Shown here: piece by piece, positions 26,486 through 34,389 of the stretch | Layout: each line of letters begins with the position of its first letter | How positions within the stretch are numbered: the first letter of the stretch is position 1 | Source of the DNA: Candidatus Cloacimonadota bacterium | GTDB lineage: Bacteria > Cloacimonadota > Cloacimonadia > Cloacimonadales > TCS61 | Assembly: GCA_018645365.1 (NCBI GenBank) | Contig: JABGOP010000012.1 | Location: forward strand, 1 to 41,967 | Reading direction: 5' to 3' | Length of the DNA stretch: 41,967 nucleotides | Translations under genes and position numbers: made by a program | Notes under the pieces: model-generated | Database searches by the model: none | What the model saw: only the letters and a program-made list of their open reading frames with translations | What the model was told of the DNA's origin: nothing

Positions 26486-26956
26486 ATGAAAAGAATAGAT
26501 ATTATGGAAGTCATTAAAGCTACCAAGCATCCTGCAAAAATTGCAATTGCAGTTGTAAAATGTGATGGAAAATTTAATTTAATCACCATCGAATGGTTTA
26601 TGCGTACTTCTCAAAAATCACCAATGTTTGCTATTTCAATTGGCAAAACACGATTTTCACATAAATGTTTACAAAAATACAGATTTTTCAATTTAGTTAT
26701 TTTATCTCAAAAAATGAAAAATGTCGCTGTATTATGTGGCACAAAAAGTGGAAATGAAATCGATAAACTTGAAAATGTAAACTGGTTTGCAGGAAAATTA
26801 GCCAAATTGCCAATTTTAAAAGATGCAGTTGCGAATTTCGAATGTAAAATTGTTTCGCAAATAAAATCTGGTGATCACACAATTTTTGTGGGAGAAGTGA
26901 AACACAGTTGGCTTCAAAATGAAAAAATTTTAACATATTTAGAAATGGAGAAATAA
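26486..26956 (+). CDS. Flavin reductase-like FMN-binding protein
   Basis: A 156-residue split-barrel flavoprotein. The pattern is ATKHPAKIAIAVVKCDGKFNL, TIEWFMRTSQKSPMFAISIG, then a basic stretch and HTIFVGEVKHSW near the end, as in the flavin reductase/FMN-binding family. Members reduce flavin with NAD(P)H or bind FMN as electron carriers. GAGG lies about 10 nt before the ATG at 26486. It begins a three-gene run, with one base between its stop and the mobB start. A tie to molybdenum cofactor enzymes is suggested only by position. Confidence 0.85.
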   Translation: MKRIDIMEVIKATKHPAKIAIAVVKCDGKFNLITIEWFMRTSQKSPMFAISIGKTRFSHKCLQKYRFFNLVILSQKMKNVAVLCGTKSGNEIDKLENVNWFAGKLAKLPILKDAVANFECKIVSQIKSGDHTIFVGEVKHSWLQNEKILTYLEMEK

Positions 26957-26957
26957 A

Positions 26958-27698
26958 ATGAAAGTTTTTAGCGTCGCGGGTTACCACCACACTGGCAAAA
27001 CAACTTTAGTTGTAAAATTAATCAAAGAGCTAAGAAATCGGGGATACAAAGTACAAACCATAAAGGATATTCATTCCGAAAAATTCACAATGGAAACCGA
27101 AAATAGCAACAGCTGGAAACATTGGCAAGCAAGTAATAATGCAGTTATAGCACGCGGATTACACGAAACTTATCAAATTTGGCACAAAAAATTATCTCTT
27201 TCACAAATGCTACAACATTTAGATGCAGATTTCGTAATTGTAGAAGGCATGAAAACTGCTTCATTGCCGCGTATTTTGTGTGCAAAAAATACAGGCCAAC
27301 TCGATGAGTTATTTGATGATACGGTTTTTGCCCTTTCTGGAAAATTTCAAGATGAATCGTATAAAAACATAAAAAATCACCAAGATGTTGAAAAATTAAC
27401 GGACTTAATCGAAGAAAAAGTTTTTGAAGTTTTAGCATTTTCCAAGAATGAAAAATGCGGAATTTGTGGTTTCGACTGCAAAACAATGGTTGGTAAAATC
27501 CTCAAAGGTGAAAAAAAACGAAGTGATTGCAAAAATATGTTTTCACCTAAAATAAAGGTAAAATTTAACAATCAACAAATTGACCTTGCACCGTTTATTC
27601 AAAATACTTTTTTGGATATTATCGAAGCGTATTCTAAAAACTTGAAGGGTTATAAAGTTGGCAATAAAATAGAAATTACCATCGAGAAACACAAATGA
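26958..27698 (+). CDS. mobB: Molybdopterin-guanine dinucleotide biosynthesis protein MobB with C-terminal Cys motif
   Basis: A 246-residue P-loop protein. Walker A is GYHHTGKTT (8-16); TIKDIHSEKF and DADFVIVEGMK are characteristic of MobB, which assists MobA in attaching a guanine nucleotide to molybdopterin. Beyond the usual MobB core (about 165 residues) there is an extension with CGICGFDC and a further cysteine in KKRSDC, which looks like a small Fe-S or zinc site; similar fused forms occur in some archaea and anaerobes. It overlaps dtd by 4 nt. No mobA or moa genes are visible in the window. Confidence 0.88.
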   Translation: MKVFSVAGYHHTGKTTLVVKLIKELRNRGYKVQTIKDIHSEKFTMETENSNSWKHWQASNNAVIARGLHETYQIWHKKLSLSQMLQHLDADFVIVEGMKTASLPRILCAKNTGQLDELFDDTVFALSGKFQDESYKNIKNHQDVEKLTDLIEEKVFEVLAFSKNEKCGICGFDCKTMVGKILKGEKKRSDCKNMFSPKIKVKFNNQQIDLAPFIQNTFLDIIEAYSKNLKGYKVGNKIEITIEKHK

Positions 27699-28132
27699 GA
27701 CTATTGATTCAACGCGTTACAAATGCAGAAGTAAAAGTCGATGGCAAAACAGTTTCTGCCATCAAAAATGGATTTTTAATTTTCATTGGTATCCACAAAG
27801 ATGATGACGGCTCACAAATTAAATGGCTTGCCCAAAAAGTTTGTAATTTGCGTATTTTCAACGATAAAAGCCAAAAGATGAATTTACCATTGAAAGATGT
27901 TGATGGCGAAATTCTTTTGGTTTCACAATTTACCCTTTACGGGAAATTAGAACGCGGCAATAGACCAGAATTCATGGAATCTTCCAAACCGAAAAAAGCA
28001 GAAATATTGTATTTAAGTTTTGCCGATGAATTGGCAAAAAATGGTTTCAAACCAAAAATGGGAAAATTTGGCGAAAATATGAAAATAAGCCTTTTGAACG
28101 ACGGACCGGTCACACTAATCTTAGAAAAATAG
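27695..28132 (+). CDS. dtd: D-aminoacyl-tRNA deacylase
   Basis: A 145-residue protein that removes D-amino acids wrongly attached to tRNA. The two active-site signatures of the DTD fold are present: SQFTLYG (SQxT motif) and NDGPVT near the C-terminus (GP motif). GNRPEFMESSKP matches the usual GNRPSFxxAAxP segment. The start RLLIQRVTNAEVKVDG is standard. It overlaps mobB by 4 nt and ends one base short of a convergent small gene. Confidence 0.96.
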   Translation: MRLLIQRVTNAEVKVDGKTVSAIKNGFLIFIGIHKDDDGSQIKWLAQKVCNLRIFNDKSQKMNLPLKDVDGEILLVSQFTLYGKLERGNRPEFMESSKPKKAEILYLSFADELAKNGFKPKMGKFGENMKISLLNDGPVTLILEK

Positions 28133-28133
28133 T

Positions 28134-28325
28134 TTATTCCTCGTACTTCAACATTGCTTGCATATAAAATCTTGGGGCAGTATTTTCACCGATTAAATGT
28201 TCCGGAGTATCTAAGATAATTAAATTTTTATGAGGTACATAGCCCACTTCGATGAGCATATTTACGCGATTTTCCAATTGTTTAATGCTATCGCCAAACG
28301 CGATACGATATTTTTCTAATTTCAT
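28134..28325 (-). CDS. Small DUF1737-like protein
   Basis: A 63-residue protein that begins MKLEKYRIAFGDSIKQLENRVN and ends YMQAMLKYEE. The order Y-x-x-x-G-x-S at the front, V-x-x-L-I-E-x-G-Y in the middle and Q-A-M at the end resembles the short DUF1737 family, whose function is unknown. A clear TAGGAG lies upstream. It follows the HlyD-like gene by 9 nt and is the last gene of the CotH/VTC unit. Confidence 0.7.
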   Translation of the reverse strand: MKLEKYRIAFGDSIKQLENRVNMLIEVGYVPHKNLIILDTPEHLIGENTAPRFYMQAMLKYEE

Positions 28326-28334
28326 AAAATACTC

Positions 28335-29453
28335 CTATTTTTTGAAGATTTTCACTACCAGTTTCTCGCCCGGCGTAAGATTATTTTTGGCATCATTTGC
28401 ATCGTTAATTTGAATAATTATTTTTGTGTAAGAATGGACAGTTTCAAATGAACCTGATAGCGATTTCACTCGATCCATTGTTGGCGAAATCGAAGCTAAT
28501 TTGCCCATGATTATTTCACCATTGGAACATAAGATTTTTGTTTTCATTCCTTTTTTAAGAAATTTATTGTCCACCGCAGAACCGTATGCCACAATCCAAA
28601 TATTTTCTAAATTTACAATTTTCACTACCAATTTATTGGCATTTATCCACTCGCCAAATCGGATGTTTATCTCGGCAATGCAACCGCTCGCTTTTGCATA
28701 AACTTTCAACTCTTTTGTCTCATTTTCCAATTCATTCAAGTTAGATTTCATTTTTTCTAAATCCAACAAATAATCGCCAACAATCAAGGACACATTTTCA
28801 GAAAATAATTTTTTCTGAGTTTGCAAATTTTCCAATTCAGCCTCAAAATTAATTTTTTCTGCCTGAATAAAATTCAGCTCATTTTTAGCATTCGTAAAAT
28901 CATTATTTATAATCTCAAAATCAGATAGTTTTTCGTTAAATTCGGCAGAAGAAAGAATATTTTTGTCAAAAAGTTTTTTGGTAGCCGTGAAATCCTTTTT
29001 TGCAATAATCTGTTTTTCAAATAAAATTGAAATTTCATTTTTCAGTGCAGATATTTTCATGATAGCTTCGTTCAATCTATTTTGAGTTTCGCGAATATTT
29101 TCGTCTAGTTTCATCAATTTCAAATCAAGTTGATGACCACCAGATGCAGATTTAATCAAATATTCCAACTGCTCTTTTTCACGCGTCAAATTCTCAATTT
29201 GAACCGTAAGATCGTTGTTTTCCAGTTCCAAAAGTAGCTGACCTTTTTCGACGAACTCATTTTCTACCACAAAAATATTTTTCAAATAACCATCAACTCG
29301 ACTCGCAATATCAATGGATTCTGACTTTACCGCACCAGGTAATTCTTGGGTATTTTTCTCATTCGTGAAAGATAAAGCTGCTATTAACATCAACAATGCT
29401 AAACTAATTATTACAATTTTAATCGATATTTTTTTTTCATTTAAATTTACCAT
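28335..29453 (-). CDS. HlyD-family membrane-fusion (periplasmic adaptor) protein
   Basis: A 372-residue adaptor. One N-terminal membrane anchor (about 13-29) precedes a split lipoyl/barrel-sandwich domain (SIDIASRVDGYL, FVEKGQLLLELEN at about 45-80 and ASGCIAEINIRFGEW at about 255-270). A long coiled coil lies between them (about 80-250), and beta-barrel and membrane-proximal parts lie at the end (LTPGEKLVVKIF). Such proteins bridge an inner-membrane pump to a TolC channel. The TolC-like gene is immediately upstream, with one base between; no ABC, RND or MFS pump gene is present in the unit, so its partner is unclear. Confidence 0.9.
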   Translation of the reverse strand: MVNLNEKKISIKIVIISLALLMLIAALSFTNEKNTQELPGAVKSESIDIASRVDGYLKNIFVVENEFVEKGQLLLELENNDLTVQIENLTREKEQLEYLIKSASGGHQLDLKLMKLDENIRETQNRLNEAIMKISALKNEISILFEKQIIAKKDFTATKKLFDKNILSSAEFNEKLSDFEIINNDFTNAKNELNFIQAEKINFEAELENLQTQKKLFSENVSLIVGDYLLDLEKMKSNLNELENETKELKVYAKASGCIAEINIRFGEWINANKLVVKIVNLENIWIVAYGSAVDNKFLKKGMKTKILCSNGEIIMGKLASISPTMDRVKSLSGSFETVHSYTKIIIQINDANDAKNNLTPGEKLVVKIFKK

Positions 29454-29454
29454 T

Positions 29455-30813
29455 CTAATTCTCCAAATAATAATTTATGAGAAACTTCTCTTTTGATTCT
29501 TTCATCTTTGCTTTTCGCAACAATAATTTTGTCTCGTTAAATTTATTTTCTGCTTTTGCTAAAACAATTTCTGGATTCAATCCTAACAAACTTGGTTCAA
29601 GTTTGTACTTTTCAAGTACTATTTTTTGTTGTTTTTGTTGTAAAAGAAAAATTTCTTTCATCATTAAATAATTATCAAACTCAAAATTATAATTGAACAA
29701 TTGTTTCATTTTATACTTTTCTAATTTATCTACAATTTCAGATTTACTAAGCTCTATTTTTCGATGTAACTCATTTTGTAGTCTTTGTTTACCGACATTA
29801 TTTCCAACAAAATTAAATGGTAAAGAAAATTCAATTCTTGCTTCTGGATATGTTTCATCATTGCGCGTAATGCGGTTGAATATTTTCCAAATTTGATTAT
29901 CTTCGTTAGTTTCAATTTTGGTAACTTCCCAATCTCGTTCTGCAAATTTTTTATTGTATGAAAGTTCCAAATTTATTTCTGGCAAATATTGAGTAAATTT
30001 AGAAATGCTCAAACTTTTCTTAATTTTTGCAACAGAATTGGCGTAATCATTTTGCTTTTTTGTGATAATTTTTTGAAAATCATTAACTTTAATTTGTTTT
30101 GCTCGATGCGTAAAAAAAAGTTGAAAACTATTGAAAAGATTAAATTCACCGTAAATTTGTTTCTTTTCAGTTTGAATAAAATTCCATTTTTTCAGTTCAT
30201 TCTTCAAATCAACAATTTCTTCTAAATTATCAATAAGTTCTCTCGTTTTCAATAGATTATCAGCAAAATATCCTTCTAAAATGTTTTTTTCTCGTTGTAA
30301 TATATCCAGTTTATTTTGCAAAATTTCCATTCGAGCATTTGCTTCATTCCATAAAATTAAGTCATCGATAATCTCTGCAATGCGCTCCATTTGATAAAAC
30401 TCTATTTCCAACTCACTATTAAGCTCATCCAGTTGGAAATTAACTTTATCAACCACATTATCAAAATCTTTTCTAAAAAAAGTTTTACTCATTTCAAGCT
30501 TAAATTCTTTTTCATTATTATTAAGCGTGGATGATGAGTCATACTCAATAATTTCATTATTATAGTTATTAAAATCTTTTTCTAATTTTGAAACATTCGC
30601 ATCAAATTTATTGCGGTAATCAAAATTTACGTCAAACCAATTTTGCGATTTTTCAATCGTATTCTGAGCTTGATCAATTTGAATAGAATTTATTTTTTGC
30701 TGATAGCTAATGTCCGTTTGCAAATACATCTCAATTGCATCTGAAAATTTTGTATTTTCAGCGAATAGAATTGTACAAATAAACAATAGAAAAAATCTAA
30801 ATTTTAAATTCAT
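29455..30813 (-). CDS. TolC-like outer membrane protein
   Basis: A 452-residue exported protein with a signal peptide (FRFFLLFICTILFAEN), followed by long amphipathic helices rich in E, K, N and L (about 85-230 and 335-450) separated by a strand-rich segment with ARIEFSLPFNFVGNN (about 320-335). This two-fold layout is that of TolC/OEP family efflux channels. Its first 17 nt overlap the DUF4956 gene. With the HlyD-like protein it would make an outer-membrane duct. Sequence identity to classic TolC is evidently low; the call rests on layout and on its neighbour. Confidence 0.85.
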   Translation of the reverse strand: MNLKFRFFLLFICTILFAENTKFSDAIEMYLQTDISYQQKINSIQIDQAQNTIEKSQNWFDVNFDYRNKFDANVSKLEKDFNNYNNEIIEYDSSSTLNNNEKEFKLEMSKTFFRKDFDNVVDKVNFQLDELNSELEIEFYQMERIAEIIDDLILWNEANARMEILQNKLDILQREKNILEGYFADNLLKTRELIDNLEEIVDLKNELKKWNFIQTEKKQIYGEFNLFNSFQLFFTHRAKQIKVNDFQKIITKKQNDYANSVAKIKKSLSISKFTQYLPEINLELSYNKKFAERDWEVTKIETNEDNQIWKIFNRITRNDETYPEARIEFSLPFNFVGNNVGKQRLQNELHRKIELSKSEIVDKLEKYKMKQLFNYNFEFDNYLMMKEIFLLQQKQQKIVLEKYKLEPSLLGLNPEIVLAKAENKFNETKLLLRKAKMKESKEKFLINYYLEN

Positions 30814-31309
30814 GTTCCGAATAGATTTTCTTGTGATGTTTTTTCTTTTTAGCGTTTTTCTCTTTTTTACGAAGAATGTGAATTAAACCAAGAATTAGAC
30901 AAATAAAAAGTGTTCCAATAAGAGCAACTAAAAATTGTCCCAAGCCACACGCCATTCCCAAAATAATAGCATAAAATACTTTAATAGTATTCATCGGTTC
31001 GCGCAAAACTGTTCTAAAGCGAATTAAACTGAGAGCACCAGCCAAACCAAATGCACGCACCAAATTATCTGCCACTACAATCCAAATCAAAGCTCCACCG
31101 ACGGTCAAAAGCAAAATTGTATATTGCATGCTACGCATTTCATGTTGCAATTGTCGGCTTAATTTTCCCACTCCGTAAGTTATGGAATAAATGTAAGAAT
31201 ATACCAATCCTAAAACAAGCGCCATCCCCAAATTCATAATAATCGAAAATGGTGAAGTGGTAATGTTGCTTGCCGAACTACTTTGAATTGCACTAAAAAA
31301 TTCGCCCAT
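30797..31309 (-). CDS. DUF4956 membrane protein
   Basis: A 170-residue protein with about four membrane helices (27-47, 61-81, 109-125, 126-146) and a strongly basic tail (KKKEKNAKKKKHHKK). The core RAFGLAGALSLIRFRTVLREP is the DUF4956 signature; the family is regularly encoded beside VTC-domain and CotH genes. Its function is not known to me; a channel or translocase for the product of the VTC-like enzyme would be reasonable. It begins in the stop of the VTC gene (TAATG). Confidence 0.9.
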   Translation of the reverse strand: MGEFFSAIQSSSASNITTSPFSIIMNLGMALVLGLVYSYIYSITYGVGKLSRQLQHEMRSMQYTILLLTVGGALIWIVVADNLVRAFGLAGALSLIRFRTVLREPMNTIKVFYAIILGMACGLGQFLVALIGTLFICLILGLIHILRKKEKNAKKKKHHKKIYSEHEFKI

Positions 31310-32154
31310 TAATCTTCTCCTTCCATTAAATCCACATCACTAAATTTGAAATATTCTTTAATTAGTTGAAGCGATTTTGCTGTATTTTTTGGTATTTTAT
31401 CAGCCTCTGCAAAATTAGTATAAAAGTTGTAAGTTCCCCTTTCTGGAAAATAAACTGAATTGATACCCGTCGCATATTTAGAAAATCTTTTTTGTGGTAA
31501 AAGCGACAACTTATTTTCCATTTTCTTGAACCATTTGGCTTTTTTGCCCATTATTTTAGATTCAAAAACGATGATGCGTAATTGTTTTTCTCGATGTTTA
31601 TGAAGAAGTGCAGTATGCTTGATGTGTTTATCGACCGTGATGCGAATTCTTTTCGATTTATTCTGGAATGCTATTCTGTCGTAATCAGTTGTCATTACAG
31701 GTTTTAAGCTTCCAATCTTAATTAAGTCTAAAATTAATTTATATGTTTTTTTGAGGAGTGGCACACTGGGGTTATACTCTTTTAATTTACTGTAAATATC
31801 TTCCCCAGCAAGAAAATTTTTAACTAACTCTTGGGGTATCATAAATCGTTTTTTATAAGTTGTGCGATTATACTTCACTTTTATTTCTACCCAAATCTTA
31901 TCTTCAAAAATATTTTTGCAACCATAATTTCGCAATCGTATTTTAAAACGAAACTCTCTTTGCGTCAAATATTCTTTGAAAATTGACAACTTTTCATCGT
32001 CTAAATAGGTTGTTTTAATTTGTGAGACTTCATCTTCATTATAGCTAAAAACAGAGATATCTTTTTTCAATGCGGTAACAATTTCTTCGTAAGTATTGTC
32101 GATAACCACAAACTTTTTCTCTTTTCTTTTGAATGACGATATTTTTTTTTCCAT
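31309..32154 (-). CDS. VTC-domain protein (polyphosphate polymerase-like)
   Basis: A 281-residue soluble protein with the tunnel-domain pattern of VTC4-type polyphosphate polymerases, which extend polyphosphate from ATP. Visible elements are KRKEKKF (9-15), TTYLDD (48-53), RFKIRLRNYG (69-78), WVEIKVK...YKKRF (88-104), DYDRIAF (157-163), RIRITVDKHI (169-178), FESK (197-200) and SKYATG (225-230). The R, K and E residues that line the tunnel and bind metal and phosphates appear to be kept. I chose the ATG at 32154, one base after the upstream stop with GGAAT before it; an ATG 10 codons earlier overlaps that gene. Polymerase activity is inferred. Confidence 0.88.
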   Translation of the reverse strand: MEKKISSFKRKEKKFVVIDNTYEEIVTALKKDISVFSYNEDEVSQIKTTYLDDEKLSIFKEYLTQREFRFKIRLRNYGCKNIFEDKIWVEIKVKYNRTTYKKRFMIPQELVKNFLAGEDIYSKLKEYNPSVPLLKKTYKLILDLIKIGSLKPVMTTDYDRIAFQNKSKRIRITVDKHIKHTALLHKHREKQLRIIVFESKIMGKKAKWFKKMENKLSLLPQKRFSKYATGINSVYFPERGTYNFYTNFAEADKIPKNTAKSLQLIKEYFKFSDVDLMEGED

Positions 32155-32155
32155 T

Positions 32156-33268
32156 TTATTCCAATTCCAATTCAACATGATCAATGATCACAAAATTTGT
32201 ATCAACTACATCAATTGTAATGAGATTATCAACTATATCCATTTTGCAAAAGTGGTATTCTTGCAGATAAAGTTGGCTGTACTGCATATCATCATCATCT
32301 GTTTCTTGAGCATATAGCGGTGCACCGCCACCAGCAGTAACAATATAATTAACATCATCAACCAAAAGTCTTTCGTAGCTGTGATTATGTCCAGAGAACA
32401 CAAATTTGATATCATATTCATTTATTAACGGCACCACATGTTCTCTTAAATAAGGCTCGTGTCCCTGGTGTCGACTGGTGCCATAAGGCGGATGATGCAG
32501 GAGCATAACAATCGCTTTGATGTTGTCATCGATATTTTCCAAATTGTCTATCAACCATTCGTATTGAGCAGATTCTGGTGCTAAATCTACATTTGGGTCT
32601 GCAACATAACTATCAATTACAATGAAATGAATCTCTTTTCTATCGATTGAATACCATGTATTTATTCCGTCCCAATTTGCATCAGATGGAATGTATTCAC
32701 CAACATTATCCAAAAAAATGGTAGCACTTGAATCTGTTGACTTATCATGGTTACCACGAACTCCACAAAATTCACGATTTTCCAAAACAATGCCACAATC
32801 TTCAAACCACAAATCCCACATCTCTTGCAGATAACCAGGATCACAAAAATCTCCTGTCATAAAGACATAACCAGGATCAACTACATCAATACATTCGGCA
32901 ACCTTTGTTCTTTCGTAACGGTCTGTACGCGTATCGCCATAAATCACAAAAAATTCTTGAATGGGAAATATATCAATTAAATTTAAAGTATATTGTAAAA
33001 TTAGGGAAGCGTCATAAGTTTGAATCATACCATTACCATCTACATCTGCAGCGTTTTGCTGCTCGTTTGACCACCCAGAAATAAGACCAATTGCGTATTG
33101 AATCACGAGCGATGCATCGTAAGCTGTGATTTCATTATTGCTATCAATATCACCGTAAAAAGTTCTCACATTTCGATGAGAAATATCTATTTTTCTACCG
33201 ACTGTTGCAAAAATAGTGATGAAAATTATTGTTAACAAAACCAAAATTAAAAATATTTTTTTTATCAT
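32156..33268 (-). CDS. Exported dockerin-metallophosphoesterase, copy 2
   Basis: A 370-residue protein with a signal/anchor helix (4-22). A type I dockerin-like module at about 38-100 has two calcium loops (GDIDSNNEITAYDASL and ADVDGNGMIQTYDASL). A calcineurin-like phosphoesterase domain follows (about 105-370) with YGDTRTD, GDFCD (139-143), GNHD (172-175), HHPPYG (258-263) and GHNHSYER (293-300), a full set of metal ligands. It is about 85-90% like the preceding gene, with a perfectly identical 393-bp core. Substrate is unknown; being exported and beside a CotH kinase and VTC protein, it might remove phosphate from proteins, polyphosphate or nucleotides. It begins in the stop of copy 1 (1-nt overlap). 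Confidence 0.92.
   Translation of the reverse strand: MIKKIFLILVLLTIIFITIFATVGRKIDISHRNVRTFYGDIDSNNEITAYDASLVIQYAIGLISGWSNEQQNAADVDGNGMIQTYDASLILQYTLNLIDIFPIQEFFVIYGDTRTDRYERTKVAECIDVVDPGYVFMTGDFCDPGYLQEMWDLWFEDCGIVLENREFCGVRGNHDKSTDSSATIFLDNVGEYIPSDANWDGINTWYSIDRKEIHFIVIDSYVADPNVDLAPESAQYEWLIDNLENIDDNIKAIVMLLHHPPYGTSRHQGHEPYLREHVVPLINEYDIKFVFSGHNHSYERLLVDDVNYIVTAGGGAPLYAQETDDDDMQYSQLYLQEYHFCKMDIVDNLITIDVVDTNFVIIDHVELELE
32591..32983. repeat. 393-bp identical tract, copy B (pair of 33709-34101)
   Basis: By eye, every base of 32591-32983 matches 33709-34101 (offset 1118), while sequence on both sides differs at many positions. This is typical of recent gene conversion between tandem paralogues. 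Confidence 0.9.
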
Positions 33269-34389
33269 TAGTCTACTACCTCTTCAATGTGGTCAATGAC
33301 CACAAAATTTGTATCAATTACATCGATTGTGATGATATTATCGATAATATCCATTTTACAAAAATGGTATTCTTGCAAATAAATCTGGCTATATTCCATA
33401 TCTGAATCATTCATCAATTGTGGATAAAGTGGCGCACCACCACCAGCTGAAACAATGTAATGAGTGTTTTCTACAAATAATCTTTCGTAACTGTGGTTAT
33501 GCCCAGAGAACACAAATTTAATCCCATATTCATTGATAAGCGGTACCAAATGTTCTCGTAAATATGGCTCGTGACTTTGATGTAAGCTAGTGCCATAAGG
33601 TGGATGATGTAAAAGTAAAACTGTTGCTTTAATGTTATCATCAATATTTTCCAAATCGTCTATTAACCATTCGTATTGAGCAGATCCTGGAACCAAATCT
33701 ACATTGGGATTTGGGTCTGCAACATAACTATCAATTACAATGAAATGAATCTCTTTTCTATCGATTGAATACCATGTATTTATTCCGTCCCAATTTGCAT
33801 CAGATGGAATGTATTCACCAACATTATCCAAAAAAATGGTAGCACTTGAATCTGTTGACTTATCATGGTTACCACGAACTCCACAAAATTCACGATTTTC
33901 CAAAACAATGCCACAATCTTCAAACCACAAATCCCACATCTCTTGCAGATAACCAGGATCACAAAAATCTCCTGTCATAAAGACATAACCAGGATCAACT
34001 ACATCAATACATTCGGCAACCTTTGTTCTTTCGTAACGGTCTGTACGCGTATCGCCATAAATCACAAAAAATTCTTGAATGGGAAATATATCAATTAAAT
34101 TGAGTGAATAAAATAGTATCAGTGAAGCATCATAAGCTTGAATCGTGCCATTTCCATCCACATCTGCAGCAATTAGTTGCTCTTCTGACCAATCATCGAT
34201 TAAACCAATGATATATTGAAGCGTTAAGGAAGTATCGTGTGAAGTAACCGCATCATCGTTATTTACATCGCCGTACATTGTTCGAACATTTCGATTTTTG
34301 TTTTCATATTTTTTTCCTTTGAGAGCAAAAAGTGATAACGTAATAAGCAAAAGTATGAAAATAGTTATTGATATTTTTTTAAAACTCAT
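33268..34389 (-). CDS. Exported dockerin-metallophosphoesterase, copy 1
   Basis: A 373-residue paralogue of the next gene with the same order: signal/anchor helix (7-23), dockerin-like pair (GDVNNDDAVTSHDTSL, ADVDGNGTIQAYDASL), then the phosphoesterase domain with all motifs (GDTRTD, GNHD, HHPPYG, GHNHSYER). It differs from copy 2 in the dockerin and C-terminal third and has two extra residues (NP) after VADP. GGGGAT lies upstream of the ATG, and the start overlaps the CotH gene by 11 nt. Keeping two intact copies in tandem suggests either dosage or different dockerin partners. Confidence 0.92.
   Translation of the reverse strand: MSFKKISITIFILLLITLSLFALKGKKYENKNRNVRTMYGDVNNDDAVTSHDTSLTLQYIIGLIDDWSEEQLIAADVDGNGTIQAYDASLILFYSLNLIDIFPIQEFFVIYGDTRTDRYERTKVAECIDVVDPGYVFMTGDFCDPGYLQEMWDLWFEDCGIVLENREFCGVRGNHDKSTDSSATIFLDNVGEYIPSDANWDGINTWYSIDRKEIHFIVIDSYVADPNPNVDLVPGSAQYEWLIDDLENIDDNIKATVLLLHHPPYGTSLHQSHEPYLREHLVPLINEYGIKFVFSGHNHSYERLFVENTHYIVSAGGGAPLYPQLMNDSDMEYSQIYLQEYHFCKMDIIDNIITIDVIDTNFVVIDHIEEVVD
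33709..34101. repeat. 393-bp identical tract, copy A (pair of 32591-32983)
   Basis: Perfect match to 32591-32983 at offset 1118; it encodes the dockerin end through the GNHD region and the following strand of the phosphoesterase domain. Confidence 0.9.

Noticed and set aside
32747-32980. Plus-strand 77-residue ORF duplicated exactly at 33865-34098
   Set aside because: Its exact conservation follows from the gene-conversion tract in the phosphoesterase genes on the other strand; it has no family features.
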